DNA of 64,000 nt from the NCBI GenBank assembly GCA_950097015.1, contig CATNEN010000007.1, forward strand, positions 5,446,001 to 5,510,000. The letters run 5' to 3'. Each line of letters starts with the position of its first letter. Within the stretch, counting starts at the first letter, position 1. The DNA is from Macrostomum hystrix. Its lineage: Eukaryota; Platyhelminthes; Macrostomidae. Positions 12,601 through 24,600 of the stretch are shown here, in pieces. Under the pieces are notes generated by a model. That model was not told the origin of the DNA, did no database searches, and was given only the letters and a program-made list of their open reading frames with translations. Both the position numbers and the translations under genes were made by a program.

Positions 12601-15600
12601 CTGAACTTCGGTATAGCATGAAAGTGAGTAAAGCGTGCTTAATTAATGATCGTGCAGTGAGTTTTGGCATTTAGTAACACCGGATCGCTAGTCTGGCCCT
12701 TGCCTAAATTGTTTTTCGTAACTTAACAAACAAACAAAAAACCAAACAAAAAAACAAACAACCAACCAACCAAACAACAAAACAAACAAACAAACAAATA
12801 ACCAAACAAACAAACAAACAAACATACAAACAAACAAACAAACAAACAAACAACCTAAGCAAAAAACAAGCAAAAAACGAAATGATATAAAATAACTAAC
12901 TGCTGTCTCTTAAACTGTCACTATAACTATAGCTTATGACTAAATTTTCCTTTACATTTGTTAATTATTCTACCAATATGATTAGAGTACATAGAACGTA
13001 AGAGCATAGAGACTTTTAAATTGTTTCATAAACTTTATAAGGCTCGGGTTGTCCAGACTAGCAATCCGCGCAACATTTAACTCCTTAGTTTCAATGCCCG
13101 AACTCAGCGCATGCCAGCCAAACAAAAGAACTGATTCCACACTATAGGCAAACGCAGCCGCGCACTCTACCTCCGACGGTTTCAGGTCGATGTTGAGGCA
13201 CGATTTGGCCTTCATTTCGCAGCGCAGGCTTCGCAGATGACGCGGACGCATCGCTGGGGAGGCCCAGGCTCCGATGGAGAGCGAGTGGGCCAAGCACTGC
13301 GTGCGGTGTGCGCGGCAATGTCGAGGCGCTATCGATTTCTTTTAGCCCCAATTAACCGGCGCAAATTTGAAATACTTTTAACTATCGTCAATCGTTCGAG
13401 TTGGTAGGGGATGTGCGTACATAGAGGAGGGAGGGGGTTGGTTGGAGTCTAGGGTGTGCGTACACGGAGGAGTGAGTGGTTTAGTTGGCGTCTTGGGTGT
13501 ACACAGTCAAGTGAGGTTGTTGGTTAGAGTAAGAGGTTTAGCCTACACCGAGGAGTGAGGGGGTTGGTTGGAGTCTAGGGTGTGCGTACACGGAGGAGTG
13601 AGTGGTTTAGTTGGCGTCTTGGGTGTACACAGTCGAGTGAGGTTGTTGGTTAGAGTAAGAGGTTTAGCCTACACCGAGGAGTGAGGGGGTTGGTTGGGGT
13701 CTAGGGTGTGCGTACTCGTATATCGAGGAGTGATGTTGTTCGTTTGTCGAGCATTGACTCTTCACGCCTTCAGTGTTGGAATGAAAATTTTATTCAGGTA
13801 AAGAATGAATACTTTAGAAACTTGCTAACTGGTCATCGTTGTCTATAAAACTGGAGATATCTTTGGATTGTTCGTCTTATGAAACAATATGTTTACTTTT
13901 TGTTGGAGAATCTTGTTATTCGAACTTGTACGACGGTAAGACTTTTCATCAAACGGCATGCAGAGAGGCAAATCCTTACCTTCCTTTTAAAAGAAGTTAT
14001 TAGGAAAAAAGACCAACAGATTACGAAGCAACGTCCACTAGCCTGACAGTTTTACTGTGGGATCTCAGCTCGAGGAAAAACGAATATAAAAATCTGACAG
14101 AAAACTTGCAAATGATTGGGTGCGGGACAGAGAAAATATGCGCATGACCCAAGAGATAAACTCATACCTGCTCCGTGCTCTGCTGGCGATCGTCCTTGCG
14201 AGACAGCGGCGAGCGGGGGTTTTTAGACAGCGGCTCCACGGAACCTGAAGGCGAGTGTTGGCTTGTTGAATTGTTCGATTATCAGACCTATAGGTCGTTC
14301 AAATCCTTACTGTAAAAATGATCATATATATCTTGCGTCACAGCTGTCAAATTTGTCATATAAACTTGGGTCGCAAATAATAAATAAAACACTCCAATCC
14401 ATTTTCTAAGAAATCACCACTCGCCCGTTCGCTTTTCGCAACTCACCGTACAGGTCGGGTGTGCAGAGAGTCAGCAGGACGCTGCCCTGTACCAGATCGA
14501 CCAGCCCGACACCATTCTCGTTGCCCACAGCTAGGCTGGAAGAAGAATTGTGTTATAGTGCGAGTTTATAGTGCCTTGACACTGCGTCATCAGAAAATTT
14601 TTAAGCACAACAGCTCCAAGGGATTTTCTCGTCCTGCACGATATAACGTAATCTCGTCGCAGATTTGAAGTCGGGACCATTTGACCAATTCAAGTATGTT
14701 TAGCACAAATGTACTTAAACGTTGTACCAAATTGTTAAAGAAACCGGGAGTGTTTCAAACGTGTGCCACACTTTCTCCCTTTCCCAGCCTCACATCTGAT
14801 AGTCCGGCGAAAATCTGGCACAAGTGATGGGAGGTGGCGGCGCATCCGGGTTGGTGGAGCCCAGCAGGCAGATCAGCTCGGGCTGGTAGCCGGGACTCCA
14901 GCCGCGACAGCCCCGGCGGACGCTGAGACCCACCAGAACTTCCTGCGATGGGGCGGTGGAAAGTGACAGGGACATTGAAAGTAAACCAATTTGAGCAAAT
15001 AAATGGGTGGCTGCCCTTCGCTTCTAGAATTTAGACTGGGGCAACGTACAGCGGTGAAGGTTCGGTGATATGAACTAATGTACACTGATCCAAGAGATGA
15101 TGTTGGCTTGGAATGTACATTGCAGGATAGAAAATATTAGAAGTGGGGGGGGCTGACTGGACTTGTGCGCGCATGAGGGAGACGGAAAACTTGGCGCAGT
15201 TTGTGTACATACGGTGGAGAAGTCCGATTTTTCTAATGTTCATTTAGAGAAGAGAAAGCTGCGTCGTGCACTGAAGCTGATGAAGATAGAGCTGAACGAA
15301 TTCGACAAGTTTCACATTTCTTGCTTTGCAGTTGACCAGCATCATGCCAAAATATTATTTTGTTCTAAAAAATTGTGCAATGATCAACTACGAGTATGTC
15401 GATATTTAGGCTTAGGAGAATGACAAGTACTTTCAATGATTGGACCTTCCAGGTCCAGGTAGATTTTAGATTGAAGCTTTTGTTGTGCCCAGACAAAATC
15501 ACAGATAGAAGAATTAAGGCATGCAATCAGAAGTACAAAATAGACAGGTAATAAATATGATAAAGACAAATGTGGTTGAAAAAGGCAAGAATGTTTTTAT

Positions 15601-18600
15601 CTAAAAAAATTCTTTCAGGTAGAAAACTGTTAAGCATAATAGCTCGTACTTTGTCACTAGTAGCAGTTATAATCCTTTAATAACCACCATTCACCCTCCA
15701 ACTTTCGCATCGAGTCTACTATTATACTCGTACTTTAAAATGACCAACTAGCTTGTACATCCGACCTTAACCTTGAAACAAGCAAAAATAAAAAGCAATT
15801 GTTTAGTTTGTCACTTATTATGCAGAGATAATTTTATCGAACGTTCTAAACAAAACAAGATATTGCTCAGCTAAATTTATTTAACAGAGTAGCAAAACTA
15901 GAAAAGCGAATTGCATACAAGGATATCTGAAGTATGACACTAGCCATCGACGTTTGGGATTACCTTCGGGCCTGCATTGTACTACAAAGTTGGTTTTTTT
16001 ACTGTCACGAGACATAAAAATAACATAGTAAGAATAGGATCTGAAGCAATTATTGCTAAATTAAAAACTTATTTTCTTAGTTTTTTTTACTGTTTTGTTT
16101 TAAGACGTTGAATGAAAATGGTTCACTCAAAATTGATGAAAGAAATTCGCACGAATTCAAATTCCAATATGCGTCATGCCTTTTGACAGTAGAAATGCCA
16201 CTTTTTCCCCTTGGGGAAAGACTAAGAGGTAGTTCAAACACCCGCTGCCTACTTCATGATAGCTCCCAAACCAAATGAACAATTTCGTGAAAGCCCACCA
16301 AATGGATTAAAATACCCCGCCCTTTACAATTATTTTTTGTTTTTGGAGATATAGACAAAAGAAATATAAATTGTGGGTATTTGAAATTCGCACATATTTC
16401 ATATTTAAGTTAAATATATGACAGCAGTTTTTCTACTGTCAAGCAACTAACTACCTAGACCATTTTATAGCAGAGCGTACTAAAGCAATTAATTTAAACC
16501 GTCTTTGATCCGCTGGGCAATGCGGTCTCTATTGTGCTATCAAAAGCATGAGTTAGCTTACTTGAGTTATAGACAGACAGACAAAACAGGTGCCAAGGAA
16601 CAATTAAAACATTGAGAATAAGTCCACTGATTGGATGAATTAAAAAGCGTTTTATCATAGTTTAACATTAAAGAATAAAATAGAAAAACGCGAAAACATA
16701 GGAATTTTTTCAACTCAAAGCCACTCATTCAGTTTGAATATAGTGGCAAATGTAATTAGCAGGTGTAATGTAATAATTGCCATTTTCAAAGCATCACCTT
16801 GGAGTGGTGAGTGTGGAACACTTCCGACTGGAACGGACTCGACGAGTGACTCGAGGACGAGCTAAACCTGGGCCTGGGCTGGCGCTAATGAAGGCGAGAG
16901 AGTTCACGAAATGCTATGAAATCAATAGAGCCTGGACATAAGATCCTTTACCTCGAAAATAGTTTAATGAACTATAGCTTTTCATTAAACAGTATGAACT
17001 CTTTTTGCTCAATTTTGTTTCCATTTTAATCGTTTCTACTGTTAGTAAACAGCTACGAGTAAGTTCTGGTCACGGAAATCAGTGTCGAATATAAGGGCCA
17101 GCATTTTACCTGGGAATCCTTCTACGACCATCTTAATGAGGGGTTGGTGTCTGAGTAGGTTAGTGTCTGAGTAGGTTGGTGTCTGAGTAGGTTGGTGTCT
17201 GAGTAGGTTGGTGTCTGAGTAGGTTGGTGTCTGAGTAGGTTGGTGTCTGAGTAGGTTGGTGTCTGAGTAGGTTGGTGTCTGAGTAGGTTGGTATCTGAGT
17301 AGGCTAGTGTCTGAGTAAGCTGGTGTTTGAGAAGTTTTGGTTTCTGTGTAGGTTGGTGTCTGAGTAGGTTGGTGTCTGAGTAGGTTGGTGTCTGAGTAGG
17401 TTGGTGTCTGAGTAGGTTGGTGTCTGAGTAGGTTGGTGTCTGAGTAGGTTGGTGTCTTAGCAGGAAAACTAGAAGGAGACTCTTCAACTTGACTTCGATT
17501 GCGCCTAAATTGACTTCGACACGACTTTGAACAGTATCAGAGGGACTGTTGTATCAACTGGAATTTGATGGGTATCAGAGGGACTGTTGTATCAACAGGA
17601 ATTTGATGGGTATCAGAGGGACTGTTGTATCAACAGGAATTTGATGGGTATCAGAGGGACTGTTGTATCAACTGGAATTTGATGGGTATCAGAGGGACTG
17701 TTGTATCAACAGGAATTTGATGGGTATCAGAGGGACTGTTGTATCAACTGGAATTTGATGGGTATCAGAGGGACTGTTGTATCAACTGGAATTTGATGGG
17801 TATCAGAGGGACTGTTGTATCAACTGGAATTTGATGGGTATCAGAGGGACTGTTGTATCAACAGGAATTTGATGGGTATCAGAGGGACTGTTGTATCAAC
17901 AGGAATTTGATGGGTATCAGAGGGACTGTTGTATCAACAGGAATTTGATGGGTATCAGAGGGACTGTTGTATCAACTGGAATTTGATGGGTATCAGAGGG
18001 ACTGTTGTATCAACTGGAATTTGATGGGTATCAGAGGGACTGTTGTATCAACAGGAATTTGATGGGTATCAGAGGGACTGTTGTATCAACAGGAATTTGA
18101 TGGGTATCAGAGGGACTGTTGTATCAACTGGAATTTGATGGGTATCAGAGGGACTGTTGTATCAACTGGAATTTGATGGGTATCAGAGGGACTGTTGTAT
18201 CAACAGGAATTTGATGGGTATCAGAGGGACTGTTGTATCAACTGGAATTTGATGGGTATCAGAGGGACTGTTGAATTGCTAAGTCGAAATGCTTCTTTTG
18301 AGCCTTTGTAACACTGCACATTGACATCCAGGTGCTTTGGGTTATTATGATGAATGTGATGTTTATTAATCTACTAGCTGCGCAAAATGGTACGATATAT
18401 ACATGCACAAGCAGCATAGAGCTATACCAATGTCTAAACTGGAAAGAATTCATTATTCTTAGAGATAAAGCCGTCATTTTTCCATTTAAGCGCTTAGCAT
18501 ACTACTGATCCGGAGGTTTGTTGGTGAGTAGTAAAAACAGAGCATCTAGTGGCACAGAAATCATGCAGCCGGAATGAAGCGCAAAACGGCAAAGACAGTC

Positions 18601-21600
18601 GCAATGGCATGTGCTGATTTGCTACAATGCTACAAACAATTCGAGTAAAGTACTTCAAATACTTCTATAAGTAGTTCGTCTAGGCAACCAAGCGACGCAA
18701 GACAGAAAATGAAGAAACGGATCGCAAATTTTGACAGTTAGAAAATACCCAGACAGCTCATTGTGCACATTGTGTAAAACAATGTGTTCTTGATATTTTC
18801 CTTGCCGTATGCTGGAAACGCTGGTCAGAACTGCCCGTTGCTAAGTTGGGCCCGCTTAAATCGCAATTTAATTTTGAGTTATTCAAGACCTTCAAGAATG
18901 CCCAGACAATGTACTTCTGAGCTGCTGGCCAAGGTATCTTGAATGTTAAATGATCACAGATTCTGTGAAACTCAGCTAGCTAGTAGATAGTCTGACTACC
19001 GAGACATTCTCAAACGACCTGATGAATATTTTAGGCGCACTGAAGCCTGACACGTGCCCTTGAGCACAGTCAGAACCCAGCTAGTAGTGGGGCCTTGTCA
19101 CGCCAGCTGCTAATTAGGCCTAGTCTGAGTACAAAGCCAGGCCGTTGGTTGGACTAGAGGGCATTAGGGAACGACTGTGTGATAAATTTTAATTGCTCGA
19201 CCAACTTCAGACAGACGAAGAGAAAAGCGGAGTTTTGAGTCCGAGCCAACGGATGCAATAAGTTGAGCCGCGTATGAGTTCAAGATGAAATGAGACACGG
19301 CAAGCATGCCTGCTGATGAGCACAAACAGGAGCCGCCACCTGACACTAGAAAGCACCTGGCTAGAGGAACTATTAATCTATTTCTTAAAAAAAGAGAGCC
19401 ATCCCTGCTGACAGCGCTTTCTATCCCCTTATCCTCAAGAGGATGAGAGCGGTTCACTCTCAGCTAACTGACACGTCTCTCTCCGCTTTCTGTTTGCTAA
19501 ACTGGCAGGACTGGGTGGGATCTGGTGTGCCTGTGAGAAAGCGACTCAACTCACTCGGTCTGGAGGCTGCTGCTGCTGCTGCTGAGATCCAGAGATGCGG
19601 CTAAAGTCCTCGTGCAAGTCTGAATCGTCGAACGTCTCGATGCATATATCCACGGTCTGTTGGAGGACATTGTTTCAAACAGTTAAGCAATGACTTGAAA
19701 TTTAATCACGGTGTCTGAGTAGGTTGGTGTCTGAGTAGGTTGGTATCTGAGTAGGCTGGTATCTGAGTAGGCTGGTGTCTGAGTAGGTTGGTGTCTGAGT
19801 AGGTTGGTGTCTGAGTAGGTTGGTGTCTGAGTAGGTTGGTGTCTGAGTAGGTTGGTGTCTGAGTAGGTTGGTGTCTGAGTAGGCTGGTGTCTGAGTAGGC
19901 TGGTGTCTGAGTAGGTTGGTGTCTGAGTAGGTTGGTGTCTGAGTAGGCTGGTGTCTGAGTAGGTTGGTGTCTGAGTAGGTTGGTGTCTGAGTAGGTTGGT
20001 GTCTGAGTAGGCTGGTGTCTGAGTAGGTTGGTGTCTGAGTAGGTTGGTGTCTGAGTAGGCTGGTGTCTGAGTAGGTTGGTGTCTGAGTAGGTTGGTGTCT
20101 GAGTAGGTTGGTGTCTGAGTAGGTTGGTGTCTGAGTAGGTTGGTGTCTGAGTAGGTTGGTGTCTGAGTAGGCTGGTGTCTGAGTAGGTTGGTGTCTGAGT
20201 AGGTTGGTGTCTGAGTAGGCTGGTGTCTGAGTAGGCTGGTGTCTGAGTAGTCCAGGCGAACAAGCGGCTGATGCTTACCAGAATTTCGGACCGAACCTCC
20301 CGCCGGCTGAAGCTGAGGAGGCAGACATGCGAGCTGCCGCCAACCAGCAGGCGCTGAAAGTCCGCATCGAAGGAGATGAGCTGGACGGAGAGGGCCTCTT
20401 CTCCGAGCTGCCAGTTAGCGCCGCTGCTGCTGGCCACCGATGTCGCTGTCGGTGCCGACGACGATTCAGCCGTGTTGTCAGAGGAGACTTGCCTGGATGC
20501 GGCCTTGCTGGCTCCCGCCAGCGGCTCGAAGTACTTGGCAGTTCTCAGCCTGTACAGAGCCTGCAGCTCTAGCAGGGAGGCGTCCCAGAACTTCAGCGAG
20601 CCATCGGCGTGCCCGGTGACAAGGATCTCCGAGTAGCTGGTCTTCGAGTCGCCCCACTCGCCGCCGGTGACAGGCCATTGCTTGGTGCTGAAGCCCTCCG
20701 AGTGCTTCTGGGAGCGGCCGACCATGAAGAAGGACTCGATGAGCTTGTGCGGGCAGTCGGCGACGTAGTGACAGGCGGTGACGGGCGATTCGTGCAGGTC
20801 CATCGGGTAGGGATTCTCGAAGTTCGGGTAGCTGATAGGTGCGAGGCGTTGGGGGTGAGGTCACGGACTAATACTGAGACTGAGACTGAGACTGATACTG
20901 AGACTGAGACTGAGACTGAGGCTGAGACTGAGACTGAGACTGAGACTGAGACTGAGACTGAGACTGAGACTGAGACTGAGACTGAGACTGAGACTGAGAC
21001 TGAGACTGAGACTGAGACTGAGACTGAGACTGAGACTGAGACTGAGACTGAGACTGGTATTGAGACTGGTACTGAGACTGGTACTGAGACTGGTACTGAG
21101 ACTGAGACTAAATGAGATCAAGGTCGAGACGAGAGAATTCTCGTTGATCAGTTAAATGTCAAATCGTGCTGTATCTTAGAATCAATCTAATTAGCTAAAA
21201 GTGCATTAAATAAAAAATCTGCAGATTTTTTTACTTTGTTTGCCTGCCTACTTTGTCTTGCAGAATTAAAAATCACAGACTCACAGTCAAGCGGCTGTTA
21301 ATTTTGTAACACTTGCAACAAGCATACACGAGTTGCTTCAGAACAACGTGATCGGAATATTAATAATAGCACAGTAATGTCAGCTCAAATTCCAGATTTT
21401 CTTCTTGGTGCTCAAAATCAACTTGAGCTCAATCCCAACTAATGTACATAATATTTGCCAAAGTTGTCTAAATTGTTTGATAAATTCGCTGCCAGAGAAT
21501 ACTTATTCTAGAAGCCCCTCAGGACAATCGCTGGGTCTCATTGAAGCCTCTTAAGCGTGACCGACAAACTCGTGCCGAGAAAGGACAAAAGGGCAAAGAA

Positions 21601-24600
21601 CTGGCCAAATAAAGTATTTTAATATTCTTCACATCTCACCTTGAAAATAATCCCCACTGAAGTCTCGCCTAAATAGACTTTAGAGTGAAAGAGAGAGGCA
21701 GGAAGAGGTGTGAAAGGGTTAGAAAGGGAGAGGGTGAGAAAGAGGCGAGAAAAGGTTGAGAGAAATCGAGAGAGGGAGAGAGGGAGAGAGGGAGAGAGGG
21801 AGAGAGGGAGAGAGGGAGAGAGTGAGAGAGGGAGGGAGGGAGAGAGGGAGAGAGGGAGAGGGAGACAGGGAGAGAGGGAGAGAGGGAGAGAGCGGGAGAG
21901 AGGAGAGAGGACACTGCCCATTGAATTTCAAAAATCTAATGTTGGAATCGATTCTTCGATATGTATCGAAAAAAATGAAATCAGGATTCGAACCAAGGCA
22001 ACTCGAGACGCGTTTCGCTCTTATTGGAGCTCATCAGTAGAGTCTAGCCTAGCGCTCTAGCCATTAGGCTATGGGCGCTTGTTCAAATCCAGCTTTCAAT
22101 CTCAACATATCGTAATCGATTCTGCAGCGCCCCGCAACTCAATCCATACTCACTCAACTCCGTGGCACTGACTCGGTCGTACGAGACGCCGGTGCTGGCC
22201 TGAGAGAAAGAGAAAGGGAGAGAGGCAGAGAGGGAGAGAGGGAGAGGGAGAGAGGGAGAGGCAGAGAGGGAGAGAGGGAGAGGGAGAGAGGGAGAGAGGG
22301 AGAGGGAGAGGGAGAGAGGGAGAGAGGGAGAGGGAGAGGGAGAGAGGGAGAGAGGGAGAGGGAGAGGGAGAGAGGGAGAGAGGGAGAGGGAGAGGGAGAG
22401 AGGGAGAGAGGGAGAGGGAGAGGGAGAGAGGGAGAGAGGGAGAGAGGGAGAGAGGGAGAGAGGGAGAAGGAGAGAGGGAGAGAGGGAGAGAGGGAGAGGG
22501 AGAGGGAAAGGGAGAGGGAGAGAGGGAGAGGTAGAGAGGAGAGAGGGAGAGGGAGAGAGGGGGAGAGGGAGAGGGAGAGAGGTACACATGTAGTGGATGA
22601 GATTGAGAGAAGGTGAGAGGGAGAGAGTTATATGAGGAGATTGAGAGAGGTGGAGAGGGGAGAGAAGCGGAGGACGTCCAGAGAGCTTCCCCTTCCGGGG
22701 CAGGGGGGAGGGCGGCGGCTGATTCGGTGCGTGAATAATGAATGCAGATGCTCGCGAGGGCACGAGAAGGGAGAGAACAGAAGCCGTATGGAATGGCTCC
22801 GGTCACCGCAAGCCCTAAAAAGAGATGGAGAAAACGCGAGTGACCGAGCGTGTGTCCTCAAACGCATATTTATGACTCGATATCGCCACTATACAGTCGT
22901 CTTTTCCGCGGACTTTTCTAGCCCAGGTCGAAAGGAGGCTTGGAGTACCAAAAATTATTCCTACTATTGTAGAAAGAAATGTTCTATAGTTCCGAATCGA
23001 AAATTTCTTGCTCAGAACTTTGCAATTAGTGCGCTCTCGGGAGCCAGGTGGTCAGACAGGAGCTGGGTGGAATCCGGAATTTCCACTCAAAGGGAGGCGG
23101 AGGCCCGGCGTCCGGCATTTGATCAAAGTAGGTTCGGCTTGGCAGCTTCCCCAGCTGAAGCACTCGTTCGCTCGATTTGACCCCTAGTAGCAGAAACTCC
23201 GAGGACGAAAATAACAAAAGCAGCAGGCTTGGAGAGATCGGAGAGTGGAGGTGGGGTGGGCGGCATCGATGAGCTGTCTGAGTCGGGAGCAGGGCGGGAC
23301 TGCGGACCCTGCTCAAACACGCTCCCAGAGTGGAAAAGGGGTAAAAGTGGGAAGCGATAAAAAATTACTGCCCTTCTCCTGGCAGGCTCACTCGGAACTC
23401 TCCTAAAAGAGGCCGATCAAATAGAAGAGAAAATCTTCCCGGGCCACTTCGGCCGAATCCGCTAGTGTCATTGCGGGAATGAGATCGCTTGGCAGTCACT
23501 CTGCTGCTGCTCAATCGATTGAGGATTTGGGATTAAGACATCAGCTCTCGGCAGAATTTTGTTTCTTTGTCTCTCTTTTTCCATTGATTCTCTTTATTCG
23601 CTCTGTTTTTGTGCATCCACAACTTAATCTCTCTTCTGTCTTCTCTACTTAGCTAAAAGTAATTAACTTAATTGCTATTTAAAATCTTACTAATATATTA
23701 AAAGCGTTAGTGTATCTAAGCATTCAGTAAAAAAAATTTTGTCATGAAATTTAGAAAGGGGAAAATCACAAAAAAATCACAAAATTACTACCCAGTAACC
23801 CAAAATTACTACTACTGCAGGGACACAGAAGGACAAGAGAACAGGCAAATTAATTGTCAACTGGTCTAATAAAAAGGGATATTGTCAATTAATGAGGCTA
23901 TGAAAACTCGGTCATGGCAGAAAGGGCAGCCAATCCATCGCCAATGCCACCCAGTCATTTCTGCATTCTTCCTGGCCCTGTGCCCTGCTGGCGATAGCGG
24001 CTACCGGCTGGCAAACAGCTACTCAGCCTCCCCAGTGAGTGTTCCACTGACAGGACTAGAAGGCAACCACAAGCAGCAGCAGCAGCAGAGCAAGCTGAGC
24101 GAGGCAAGAAGGAAAAGAAGACGAAGACGAAGAATGGTCCGGTGGCCGAGCTGCAGCCAGATCCCAAATCCTGCCCTGGAGCACGGCTTCATCAATCATG
24201 CGAACAGAACCGGCCTGGGGATCAGGCGGGGGCTGGGAGAATAGGGACGGCAGCCGCGAAAGTGCAAGCCGCATGGGGGGCGGGGGCAAAACGCGAGCCC
24301 CCTCGGCCAGACTTTTTCATCACTGCTCTTGCATTGCTGGCCATGACAATTTGCATGCGAACAAGGCCTCGTGCTACAAGCGACCGGACTCTCACTCACT
24401 CGCAAACAGACAGACAGGCAGGCCGTCTGCTCAAATTTACTGACGATGAATATTGATGAATATTTATCTTTGGCAAGTGCTTTTCCAGATGAATGCCAAT
24501 TTGCTTGGCAAGAAACGCAAGTCTCCTGATAAAAATAGCACTTCATTGCTAAAAAAAAATGGAGACCGACAGTCGTTCTCACCCGTCAGACGTGAGGTCG

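Noticed and set aside
20478-20864. Frames overlapping tomosyn exon 9 on both strands
   Set aside because: Shadows of the real exon; no homology in those frames.
21669-22806. Long Ser-Leu-Pro or Arg-Glu frames
   Set aside because: Compositional products of purine/pyrimidine arrays.
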